The position numbers were made by a program, and so were the translations under genes. A stretch of DNA of 64,000 nt from Limihaloglobus sulfuriphilus. Its GTDB lineage: Bacteria; Planctomycetota; Phycisphaerae; Sedimentisphaerales; Sedimentisphaeraceae. The notes below the pieces were generated by a model that saw nothing but the letters and a program-made list of their open reading frames with translations, made no database searches and was not told the origin of the DNA. Within the stretch, counting starts at the first letter, position 1, and every line of letters begins with the position of its first letter. The stretch is taken from contig NZ_CP019646.1 of assembly GCF_001999965.1 (NCBI RefSeq), positions 1,116,001-1,180,000 of the forward strand, in the 5' to 3' direction. Shown here piece after piece: positions 17,875 through 25,819 of this stretch.

Positions 17875-20133
17875 TTACTGGCTGAGTAAATCAGTCATCA
17901 GCCATTTATCACTCATTGACTGCAGGTCAAGAACATCAATGATATTGTCTTTCATAATATCATATTGAAGCCCAAGAACATCGTTGGTTAAAACGATATT
18001 TGCCCAGCCCAACGGAGAATGGTCGCCGCCATAGCCGGCCACCTCATGCTTTAAACGTATAGCATCCCTGCCTGGCACCCTCGCCTCTGTGAAGGTGATA
18101 GTAGCCTCATAGGACTGGCCTACGCCTAATGTTACAGTAACATTGTCTCCGCTGCGAGTAAATTTGCAGGGGACTTCATAAGGAGTTGCGCTTTTCTTGC
18201 CAACATATACTGCTTTAAGTACATTGTCTTCTGAATCGCGAACCCTCACTCTCAAGTTTCTATCAGCGGCCTTCTCCAAATCCATTCTATACCCGTTGTT
18301 TACTACCGTACCGGTTTCATCAACCTCAGCCTCAACATATATTGAGGATTTACAAGTACGTGTAGGAGCAGGGTTATCGTAATCTACCAGACTCAATGAC
18401 AGGGTATAGTCTTCAAACTCAGGTACAGTAGTATAGACCGAACCAGAGGCGCTGTACATCGCAGCGTTGTAAGCTCCGGGCCTGCCGGCGAATACAGTAT
18501 TATTCGCTTTCAGGGCAGACGTACGCAGGCTGCCGCTCTCTGCCTTCCATCTGCTGTTGCCGGTCATCTCAAGATTGGCCCAGCCGAACAGACCGTGGTC
18601 TCCGCCGTAACCGTTAACTGAATGGTAAAGCCTGATCTTATTGTTACTGCTGTCTAAAGTATCGGTTACAGTAACAAAATCTTCCTGATTCAAACCTTTT
18701 GCCATTACGATAGTTACCTGGTCTCCGTCCCTGCTGAACTCAAACGGAATCGGATACGGCACCTGAGCAGTCTTGGAAATGAAAATCCCTTTTAACAGGT
18801 TGCCCTGAGGGTCATAGGCAGCCATCCTGAGATTTCGGTCCGCATACCTGTCGAGCCTGATCTCAAAGCCTGCTTCCTCAAGCTCATTTGTATCTTCGTT
18901 CACAGCAGCTTCGATAAACACAGAAGTGTTGGCGATTCGGCTTTCCATCAGGTTATCGTAATCAACCAGGCTGCCGGAAAAAGTATAAACCTCATCTTCG
19001 GGTATTTCAATGCTTGTGTAAACGGCGCCGCTTCCGCTGAACCACTGCTCGGCCTGTGCCGCGGGAGAGCCGTTGAGCAGCTCATTGTCTGCAAAAATCA
19101 GAGCGCTGCGAAGGTGTCCGGCTTCTTCTGTCCATATTGCGCTATCCACAAGCGGACCGTTAATCCAGTCAAAATACGCCCTGCCCAGAACGATGTCTGT
19201 AATTGGATGGTCATAAAAACCACGGAAATCTTCGTTCCAGCCGCCTACACTGCCCCATTCCGATGACATGAGCGCCAAATCAGCATAATCGACAAAGCCG
19301 TCTTTATTCAAATCAGAGAAATAGAAAAGCCCCTCAGGCAAATCTGCTGCTGAACCGTCTGAAACCCTGAAATTATCGCACCACACGCGATGGCCGCTGG
19401 TAAAATAGACATCTCTGCCCCCGCCAAGGCCTGCCGGGCCGGCCAAGGTCATATCGGTGGTAGATGAGAGCAGCAGCCCAGGCTCACCAGATCCGGAAGA
19501 GCCGCTTGCCTTGGCAACAAACTTTACATTACCGCCGTCAACCTGGAGTGCAAGGGTCCATATATCGTTTGGCCCGACGTCTGAGACATCGCAGATATAA
19601 TAAGAAGCCACGGATCCTGTTCCGCCGGTAACGGTTATCCTGCCGTAGTACTGTGTTCCGTTCATATTAGTCAGGACATGTGCATAGATATAATTGTCCT
19701 GGTCATAACACCTTGCCAGCAAACCGAAATCACGGTAAGTGCCGCTGGAACTTTCATCTTTAAACTCTGCGGTTACGGTATAATCGCTCATTGACGAGGT
19801 TATGCCAAGACTCTCTACAGCATACTCAAAGCCGGAGAACCAGTTAGCCTCAACGGCCTGGTTGCTCGCGGAGCTGCCGCCCATCTGGTGAACCTTAACC
19901 TGAAACTCCCTGTCAGCACCTCTGAGGAAATGGTCCCACCACGGGTCCGAATATCTTACTAAATATTCATAATCGTATTCAGTAAGGTCATAGCCGCTGG
20001 CCAATTCAAAATTGTCCTGAAAATAAACCTCGCCCAGGGCACTGCCGCCCGCAAAAACCAAAACTAACACTGAAACAACCAAAAGTGTGTCTTTGATGGA
20101 ATCAGCACATAATTTCAACATGTTAAGTCTCAT
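17875..20133 (-). CDS. Secreted multidomain protein, paralogue of 1118-3379
   Basis: A 752-residue protein with the same layout as its paralogue: signal peptide (about 1-34), ConA/LamG-like domain, dockerin-like loop (DLNKDGFVDYADL), two copies of the shared domain (each with a SVYTTVP or AVYTSIEIP start and a GDH-LGWAN end) and a half dockerin repeat (KWLMTDLLSQ). The two paralogues are clearly similar over the full length but have diverged at many residues. It follows the pseudopilin at 20189 by 55 bases and is co-transcribed with it. A glycan-binding or scaffold role next to the GH26 enzyme is inferred; no catalytic motif is visible. Confidence 0.75.
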   Translation of the reverse strand: MRLNMLKLCADSIKDTLLVVSVLVLVFAGGSALGEVYFQDNFELASGYDLTEYDYEYLVRYSDPWWDHFLRGADREFQVKVHQMGGSSASNQAVEANWFSGFEYAVESLGITSSMSDYTVTAEFKDESSSGTYRDFGLLARCYDQDNYIYAHVLTNMNGTQYYGRITVTGGTGSVASYYICDVSDVGPNDIWTLALQVDGGNVKFVAKASGSSGSGEPGLLLSSTTDMTLAGPAGLGGGRDVYFTSGHRVWCDNFRVSDGSAADLPEGLFYFSDLNKDGFVDYADLALMSSEWGSVGGWNEDFRGFYDHPITDIVLGRAYFDWINGPLVDSAIWTEEAGHLRSALIFADNELLNGSPAAQAEQWFSGSGAVYTSIEIPEDEVYTFSGSLVDYDNLMESRIANTSVFIEAAVNEDTNELEEAGFEIRLDRYADRNLRMAAYDPQGNLLKGIFISKTAQVPYPIPFEFSRDGDQVTIVMAKGLNQEDFVTVTDTLDSSNNKIRLYHSVNGYGGDHGLFGWANLEMTGNSRWKAESGSLRTSALKANNTVFAGRPGAYNAAMYSASGSVYTTVPEFEDYTLSLSLVDYDNPAPTRTCKSSIYVEAEVDETGTVVNNGYRMDLEKAADRNLRVRVRDSEDNVLKAVYVGKKSATPYEVPCKFTRSGDNVTVTLGVGQSYEATITFTEARVPGRDAIRLKHEVAGYGGDHSPLGWANIVLTNDVLGLQYDIMKDNIIDVLDLQSMSDKWLMTDLLSQ

Positions 20134-20188
20134 TTTTTTCTAACCTCATTTAAATAAAATAATTTTGTCTCAATGACCGAGCCTGTTT

Positions 20189-21022
20189 TTAATATGAAGG
20201 AATCCCATTATGGCCGTGCCACTCGAATTTCTCTCTGTAATCTCTCCATGAATCCATTTTTCTTACAGGTTCAACATGGCCGTCTAAGAAGAGAAAGTTT
20301 GAACTGTTGCCGTGAACACTGGTTACGCCCTCTTCGAATCCAAACGAATAGAAATTTGTTGACTGCCCGGGCACACACCCGGGACGTACAACCGAAGTCC
20401 TGCCTGCTATCGAGGGGTATTTGCTCTTCATTTCATTCCAGTCAAAGTAATAACAGTATATCAGCGGAGTCTGGGCATGTTGGCCAATCTTAGCCAATGT
20501 CGGCTTTTTCCAGACATACCCTCTGCCCGGCGGCGGAGATTTCACCCTGGCTGCCTGTAAATGGATGTTAGAGGAATAACCTGTACGCATACCGGCCCAA
20601 TCGTTCTCGTCAAGAATCTCTTCACCTATCTTCTGTACCTGGTTTCTGTTTTGAGGGCAATAAGCAACATTTCTGTCCCAGTCGCCGCTCTTATTACGTT
20701 TGTGTCCCTGTATGTACGGCATCAATATATCACTGTCATACCAGCCGGCATATTCCTTACGCTCGGCGTTATAATAGTCGGCTATTTCCGGCTGCCACAT
20801 AGCGAACAACAGAGGCATCTTGGAATTATTCTCCGAGCAGTACATGTGATAGCCCAGACCAACCTGCTTGAGATTTGATGAACAGACAGCACGTCTGGCA
20901 AGATCTCTTGCCTTTTGCAGCGAAGGAAGCATGATCGCCATCAGCAAAGCGATTATCGATATAACTACAAGAAGCTCAATCAAAGTGAAGCCTTTTGATT
21001 TTTTTTCAGCGGAATAAAACAT
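20189..21022 (-). CDS. GspG/PulG-like pseudopilin, near-identical second copy
   Basis: A 277-residue prepilin-type protein with the [18 protein letters not shown] helix and a [11 protein letters not shown] tail. It matches the copy at 3517-4350 at all but about four positions after residue 9, and the DNA is also nearly identical, while the partner genes downstream have diverged a lot. The first nine residues (MFYSAEKKS versus MSIHSSRRL) differ fully. This points to recent gene conversion or strong selection. An operator lies 50 bases upstream. It heads the leftward transcript of module 2. Confidence 0.85.
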   Translation of the reverse strand: MFYSAEKKSKGFTLIELLVVISIIALLMAIMLPSLQKARDLARRAVCSSNLKQVGLGYHMYCSENNSKMPLLFAMWQPEIADYYNAERKEYAGWYDSDILMPYIQGHKRNKSGDWDRNVAYCPQNRNQVQKIGEEILDENDWAGMRTGYSSNIHLQAARVKSPPPGRGYVWKKPTLAKIGQHAQTPLIYCYYFDWNEMKSKYPSIAGRTSVVRPGCVPGQSTNFYSFGFEEGVTSVHGNSSNFLFLDGHVEPVRKMDSWRDYREKFEWHGHNGIPSY

Positions 21023-21071
21023 TTTCTTCTTTCAAATATTTAATAATGTTTATTTACATGAATACGAATGA

Positions 21072-21087
21072 ACGTAAGCGATTACAT
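21072..21087. promoter_or_regulatory. LacI-type operator upstream of pseudopilin 2
   Basis: ACGTAAGCGATTACAT differs by one base from the site at 4382 and lies 50 bases before the start at 21022. Together with the site at 21199 it brackets a divergent promoter region of 237 bases that carries AT-rich DNA and no gene. Confidence 0.7.
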
Positions 21088-21198
21088 AATATCATTTAAT
21101 AGTACCACGAGTGATTACCATGTCAAGAACAAATTGATAATTTTATAAAATCAAAAATTCAACTTGACATGCTATCCAAATGATGTAAAATAATACTA

Positions 21199-21214
21199 AT
21201 GTAAGCGTTTGCAA
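21199..21214. promoter_or_regulatory. LacI-type operator upstream of the PEP-CTERM gene
   Basis: ATGTAAGCGTTTGCAA sits 46 bases before the start at 21260. A TTGACA at about 21163 and TAAAAT-like sequence at 21185-21192 suggest a promoter that the operator overlaps or directly follows, as expected for repression. Confidence 0.65.
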
Positions 21215-21259
21215 AGTTGATGTTTTAAAAAAAGTTTCATTAAATTAGGGAGAAACAAA

Positions 21260-22006
21260 ATGTTAAAAAGAAAAAACGCACTAGCTTTGATAGTAATTAC
21301 TTGCTGCATATCTTTTTCGAGCGGAGCGGTAATCTGGTCAGAGGATTTCAGCGGAATAAATGACGCGGTACAAACTGATCCTGCGTGGAACGGTGAAGCT
21401 GGCCTACTCGAATCAAGAAATGGGTTGATTAAGGCTTCTGACACAAAAGATGACGGCAGTCCGGCAGCATTCACAACTGCTTCATACAGTGTTGACGGGG
21501 CTGTTTATACCACGGTTCCGCAAACAAATAATTACACCTTAACCGGAAATGTTATTGATTATGCAAACTCAACAGATCGGAATAATCGTAATTATGTCAG
21601 GATTGAGGCAAATTATAATACTTCGACTCATGAGAAGATTTCAAACGGCTGGGGATTGAGGCTTGAAAGGTTTACGGCAGGTCACAACAGTATATATATT
21701 TACAATCCCGCAGGCGAGAGAGTAAAGGAACTATACATAGGGGTTAACTCTCAGGTACTGCATATTCCTTTTGAATTCAAAAGGACTGGCGATAACGTAG
21801 AGATAACCTATGGCGATCTCACCTATTCAGCAACTGACACGTATAATCCGGATAATGATCAGTTATCTCTATATTTTTGGGTTCAGGGTTACGGTTCAGG
21901 CTATACTGAAACAGGATGGAGCGATTTCCAGATGGTTCCCGAACCGGCAACCATGGCGATTTTCGCTCTCGGCGGCCTATTCGTTAGTTCACGCCGTAAG
22001 AAATAA
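21260..22006 (+). CDS. Secreted single-domain protein with PEP-CTERM anchor
   Basis: A 248-residue protein: signal peptide (1-23), then one copy of the domain found twice in each large secreted protein of this locus (about 25-222, with GAVYTTVP, a YTLTGNVIDYAN segment, a LRLERF strand, HIPFEFKRTGDNVEI and a TGWSDFQM end), then VPEPATM, a hydrophobic helix and SRRKK, the PEP-CTERM sorting signal that is processed by exosortase. It is the simplest form of the domain and would be shown on the cell surface or in the matrix. AGGGAG precedes the ATG. A strong terminator follows, separating it from the GH26 gene. Confidence 0.8.
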   Translation: MLKRKNALALIVITCCISFSSGAVIWSEDFSGINDAVQTDPAWNGEAGLLESRNGLIKASDTKDDGSPAAFTTASYSVDGAVYTTVPQTNNYTLTGNVIDYANSTDRNNRNYVRIEANYNTSTHEKISNGWGLRLERFTAGHNSIYIYNPAGERVKELYIGVNSQVLHIPFEFKRTGDNVEITYGDLTYSATDTYNPDNDQLSLYFWVQGYGSGYTETGWSDFQMVPEPATMAIFALGGLFVSSRRKK

Positions 22007-22045
22007 TAATCATATACAGCAAGAAACAGCTTTGTAAAGCATAAA

Positions 22046-22076
22046 GATGCCGCCCGTTACGGCGGCATCTTTTTTT
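22046..22076 (+). terminator. Strong rho-independent terminator
   Basis: GATGCCGCC and GGCGGCATC form a perfect 9-base stem with a CGTTAC loop followed by seven T. It ends the PEP-CTERM transcript 40 bases after the stop and lies only 51 bases before the next start, so the GH26 gene needs read-through or a promoter within 22077-22126. Confidence 0.92.
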
Positions 22077-22126
22077 ATAAAGTAGTATTTTTGAGTTACT
22101 TATATAAAACCGTGTTAGAGTTATCT

Positions 22127-24439
22127 ATGAATAAAACTTTACAGATTTCAGCAATACTTTTCCTGGCAAACAGTCTTGTCTTAGCCGCTCAAAAAGAGTT
22201 CACCACCTACGGAAACATCAGCGTTGGAAAGTTTTATACTTTTAATCAGGAGCCATTCTATTCGTTTCCTGATGTATGGCCCAATAAATGGACTGATGGA
22301 ACAAAGCTGACCAATGAGACGTTCAATGAGGCTGCTTTTTCGCAGGAAGAATGGTTAGGCTGGCAATCAGGATCAATCCCTGTCGAGATAGTCATAGATT
22401 TGGGCAAGAGCTATAACATAGATACAGTTAAACTGCATACCTGCAGCCAAACCGGCTTGCAAATTCATTACCCCGATTCAGTGGATATATGGACAAAGGC
22501 ACAAACAGAGCAGGACTGGCTCAAGCTCGGTCAGATACCCGGCCGGGAAGACACAGAGGCTTTCACCGAAAGCTGGTTCGAACTTAACACGGACTATACT
22601 CCGGCCAGGTATGTCATGCTGTCAATATCCGCCCCTGCCGACAAGTTGTTTCTAATTGACGAGGTCGAAATATACGGCAATATCATCAGCAAATGGAAGC
22701 ATGTACCTGATTACGGCATGTATCAGGGAGCTTTTGCTGTTGAAGAGCACGGCTGGTGGGATGTTTCTCATTACGAAGAACAGGTAAACAAAACCTGCTC
22801 GATGATTCTGTGGTATCACCAGTTAAATCCAAATGAATCAAAAAGCACCTTTTCCGGCACACTGGCCTCTTTATGGACAAATCCGTCATGGCTTGGCAAA
22901 GATATTGTTGGAGAGAAGTACCTTACCATCGGCTGGCTGCCCAGCTGGAGCACTGCGGAAGATATTGCCCGCGGCATAGACGGCTACGATGAGCATTTGG
23001 AACAATGGTTTATCGAAAGTATAGATTATTCACTTAGATACGGCAATTCAGACCCCATCTGGCTGCGGCCGATGAATGAGATGAACGGCGGCTGGACATT
23101 CCCCAACAAAGGCCATGAGGATGAATGCTGGGGCGGCGACCAGTTGAACTACAGAAGAGCATGGAGAAGGCTTTACAATATCGCTGAGCAGGTAGGCGCC
23201 GCGGATAAACATATCTTTTTGTGGTCGCCAAACGGCTACACATACGCCGGAGAAGAACACTACCCTGACAATTATTACCCGGGAGATCAATATGTTGACT
23301 GGATCGGTATCAGCCTTTACACGCCCGGAGATATACCATATCCCAACGCCATCATCAGCGGCACCGGCGGAGCAGGAACGTTTGACTTTTATGGTACATG
23401 GCCGCACAAACCAATGATGATCTCTGAAGGCGCATGGCGACCCGACAGCACCGCAGATGGGCAGCGATGGCTCAACGAATGGTTTGATATACCGCAAAAC
23501 TTCCCGCGTATAAAGTCGGCTATCTGGTTTAATGGCGACCGGAAAATCGATACATTTTCGCCGGAAATGGTTGATTTATATAGGCAAAGACTAAGCGAGC
23601 CGGAGTTTCTGGCCAACCCTGCCGCCGGCCGTATCGATCTAAATTCCGATGGCATAATAAGTTTTGACGATTTAGCACCCCTGTTTTCCGATTGGAAAGA
23701 ACCGTGGATTAAAAACTTTAGAGATAATTTGCTTAACTGCCCTGAAGGTGCTTTAATTCTAAATCCAAATTGGGTTGCCGCCGCAGATTGCGACGCAGAA
23801 GATGCCTGGACGGTTGAAACCGGCGAGTTTAACGGCCCTGCTGCCAAAATCAGCCGGCTGCCGGCAGGTCAGACTGCTGACCTGTTCACAAGGCTTCCCT
23901 CCTCAGAGCACTACAGAATCAGCGGCAAAATAGCAAATCGCGATGAGTTTGCAAACCCTTACTGCAGCAGTTTTCTGCGAATTTACTTTGGGGCTTACCT
24001 GACAAAGGACAAAACAGTGGGCCTGGACGGCTTCTGTGTCGAGATCTACAGAAATGCTTTCGGCTCTTCATCATGGGCCGACGGCTTCAGAATCCGCGAT
24101 GAGCAGGGAGTAAGTCTTGTAAGCAATTATCTGGGCAAATTAAGCCGCCCTTACGAGGTACCCTTTGTATTTGAACGTACCGGTGATAATGTCTATATTT
24201 CTATCGGAGAAGATTCACAAAAAATAGAACAGCATATAGTTAATGAATTCGATCCGAATAATTCTGCTCTGAGATTCTATCATACATCATTAGGCCCGGA
24301 GCCATCTGACAGCTGGGTTATAACCGATCTGGAAGTACTTTCAAATGCCGGATTAGCTGATATCAACGGAGACAGGATTCTTGACTATACGGATTTGGTG
24401 ATTTTTTCTGAAAAATGGCTGCAAAAAGAATGGAACTGA
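22127..24439 (+). CDS. Secreted GH26 glycoside hydrolase, paralogue of 6361-9210
   Basis: A 770-residue enzyme if the ATG at 22127 is used; an upstream in-frame TTG at 22091 would add 12 residues before a good signal peptide (MNKTLQISAILFLANSLVLA) and is rejected. Parts: discoidin-like domain (about 24-185), GH26 barrel (190-480) with acid/base E318 in RPMNEMNGGW and nucleophile E434 in MISEGAW, a dockerin-like loop (DLNSDGIISFDDL), one shared domain and a terminal half dockerin repeat (KWLQ). It matches the paralogue closely but lacks the N-terminal CBM11-like region. No operator is visible before it, so it may depend on the upstream unit. Confidence 0.88.
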   Translation: MNKTLQISAILFLANSLVLAAQKEFTTYGNISVGKFYTFNQEPFYSFPDVWPNKWTDGTKLTNETFNEAAFSQEEWLGWQSGSIPVEIVIDLGKSYNIDTVKLHTCSQTGLQIHYPDSVDIWTKAQTEQDWLKLGQIPGREDTEAFTESWFELNTDYTPARYVMLSISAPADKLFLIDEVEIYGNIISKWKHVPDYGMYQGAFAVEEHGWWDVSHYEEQVNKTCSMILWYHQLNPNESKSTFSGTLASLWTNPSWLGKDIVGEKYLTIGWLPSWSTAEDIARGIDGYDEHLEQWFIESIDYSLRYGNSDPIWLRPMNEMNGGWTFPNKGHEDECWGGDQLNYRRAWRRLYNIAEQVGAADKHIFLWSPNGYTYAGEEHYPDNYYPGDQYVDWIGISLYTPGDIPYPNAIISGTGGAGTFDFYGTWPHKPMMISEGAWRPDSTADGQRWLNEWFDIPQNFPRIKSAIWFNGDRKIDTFSPEMVDLYRQRLSEPEFLANPAAGRIDLNSDGIISFDDLAPLFSDWKEPWIKNFRDNLLNCPEGALILNPNWVAAADCDAEDAWTVETGEFNGPAAKISRLPAGQTADLFTRLPSSEHYRISGKIANRDEFANPYCSSFLRIYFGAYLTKDKTVGLDGFCVEIYRNAFGSSSWADGFRIRDEQGVSLVSNYLGKLSRPYEVPFVFERTGDNVYISIGEDSQKIEQHIVNEFDPNNSALRFYHTSLGPEPSDSWVITDLEVLSNAGLADINGDRILDYTDLVIFSEKWLQKEWN

Positions 24440-24516
24440 CCATTTTGGCATTGACATATTGCAAAATTATCTAATACTTTAATTTGTAAAGTATTAACCT
24501 TATTTTTTGTATTAAA

Positions 24517-25566
24517 ATGCCTACTCTTAATGACATCGCCAGAAAAGCAGGTGTATCTGCTCCAACTGTCTCAAGGATTCTAAGTCCAAAAGACGGAGTA
24601 ATTCCTGCGAAAATGAGTACCATTCAAAAGGTACGAAAAATTGCCGAGAGCCTCAATTACTCCCCCAACGCGGCAGCAAGATCACTGGCAATTAGAAGAA
24701 CGGATAACATTGGTGTTGTTTTAGATACTTTGAGAAACACTCCTGGCGAAAGTCCCGTATGGTCTCAAATTCTGGCAGGAGTCTTAAACGAAGTCAGGCT
24801 GCAGCATTTAAATTGCATGATGACCGTAGAGAATTATTCAGCCTCTAATAAATTCAGGCTGCCTGAAGCCGTCCGCCAGAAAAATGTGGATGGATTGATT
24901 ATAACGCATCCCTTAGGCACAACTGACTCCAATGTCTTGCAGGAATTTATTGATAACGGCGTGCCTTTTGTGGTACTTTCCGCCGCTTCCAGCGATCCAA
25001 GGGTATGGTCTGTTTGCTGCGATCCAAACCCCGGCTACATGGATGCATTTACGTATCTCTGCGAGTTAGGACATAGAAAAGTAGGCTACTGCGTTTATCC
25101 ACAATGGAACGCGGCCGAGAACAGAGAAAAAATGTTCCCCAGTAAAAACATTTTTAAAAACTATAACATGGAATTCGTTCCCGTTGAAGTTGACCTCGCC
25201 AAAAATTCACATATTCAAGAAGGACAAAGGCTTGCAGAACAGATAATTTCTGGGGGTCTAGATATTACCGCTATTGTTATGGGGGATTCAATTTCCGCTG
25301 AACTCTTAAACTCTCTTAATGAACAGGGAATCAAAGTTCCCGATGACTTCAGTATTATCGGGCTGGATGACACTTATATTTGCCAGTGTACATCACCAAA
25401 ATTGAGCAGTCTCGCCAGCCCGCTGGTGGAAATGGGACAAATTGCGGTGAGATTGCTGCAAGACGCTGTTAAGGCTAAACAGGGAGGTCTCACCGTTTCC
25501 GCCAGAAACATAATTTTGCCTAAGAAATTCGTTATTCGCAAATCCACAGGCCCACTAAAGCGGTAG
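24517..25566 (+). CDS. LacI/GalR-family transcriptional regulator
   Basis: A 349-residue regulator: helix-turn-helix (TLNDIARKAGVSAPTVSRIL) and hinge helix at 1-60, then a periplasmic-binding-protein-like effector domain ending in the usual CTSPKLSSLASPLVEMG stretch. Members sense a sugar and release operators. It closes the glycan locus and is the natural candidate for the ATGTAAGCGATTACAT-like sites at 4382, 6313, 9283, 21072 and 21199. No such site is seen directly before its own start; TTGACA at 24451 with a TAATACTTT about 15-17 bases on could be its promoter. Confidence 0.9.
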   Translation: MPTLNDIARKAGVSAPTVSRILSPKDGVIPAKMSTIQKVRKIAESLNYSPNAAARSLAIRRTDNIGVVLDTLRNTPGESPVWSQILAGVLNEVRLQHLNCMMTVENYSASNKFRLPEAVRQKNVDGLIITHPLGTTDSNVLQEFIDNGVPFVVLSAASSDPRVWSVCCDPNPGYMDAFTYLCELGHRKVGYCVYPQWNAAENREKMFPSKNIFKNYNMEFVPVEVDLAKNSHIQEGQRLAEQIISGGLDITAIVMGDSISAELLNSLNEQGIKVPDDFSIIGLDDTYICQCTSPKLSSLASPLVEMGQIAVRLLQDAVKAKQGGLTVSARNIILPKKFVIRKSTGPLKR

Positions 25567-25588
25567 ATTGGCTCCTTAAAACTATAAT

Positions 25589-25688
25589 GCAAACCCGTGC
25601 TGTCTAAAAACTCATAGCTCCGCCCATTATTACCTGTCAAGGCCGCAAAAAAAACAAGCTGTAGTTGTTAAGCAGCAATGAGACCACT
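25589..25688. repeat. Dispersed repeat, long copy
   Basis: About 100 bases after the lacI gene. The left part (25589-25655, with CATAGCTCCG, ATTATTA and TCAAGGCCGC) recurs at 31750-31817 with roughly 80 percent match. The right part (25661-25688, TAGTTGTTAAGC then ATGAGACCAC) recurs at 51506, 51536 and 53805. All copies lie at edges of mobile-looking DNA. The origin is not known. Confidence 0.6.
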
Positions 25689-25819
25689 AAAAATTCGTTT
25701 AATGACTTAAAAACGAGGATTTTATATCTTTCCAAATATTCTTTGCGTTTGACTTCGATGCCCAATTTTCACTGCCGCTCGGTCAGACACTTGGTTTTTA
25801 GCCCCAATTTCTCACTTAG

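Noticed and set aside
22091-22127. TTG start 12 codons before the GH26 signal peptide
   Set aside because: It places polar residues before a typical signal peptide; the ATG at 22127 gives a standard secretory N-terminus.
1118-24439. Cellulosome-type complex suggested by the dockerin-like tails
   Set aside because: No cohesin-like protein is visible in the window, and such C-terminal calcium repeats are common in secreted planctomycete proteins without cellulosomes, so a scaffold complex is not claimed.
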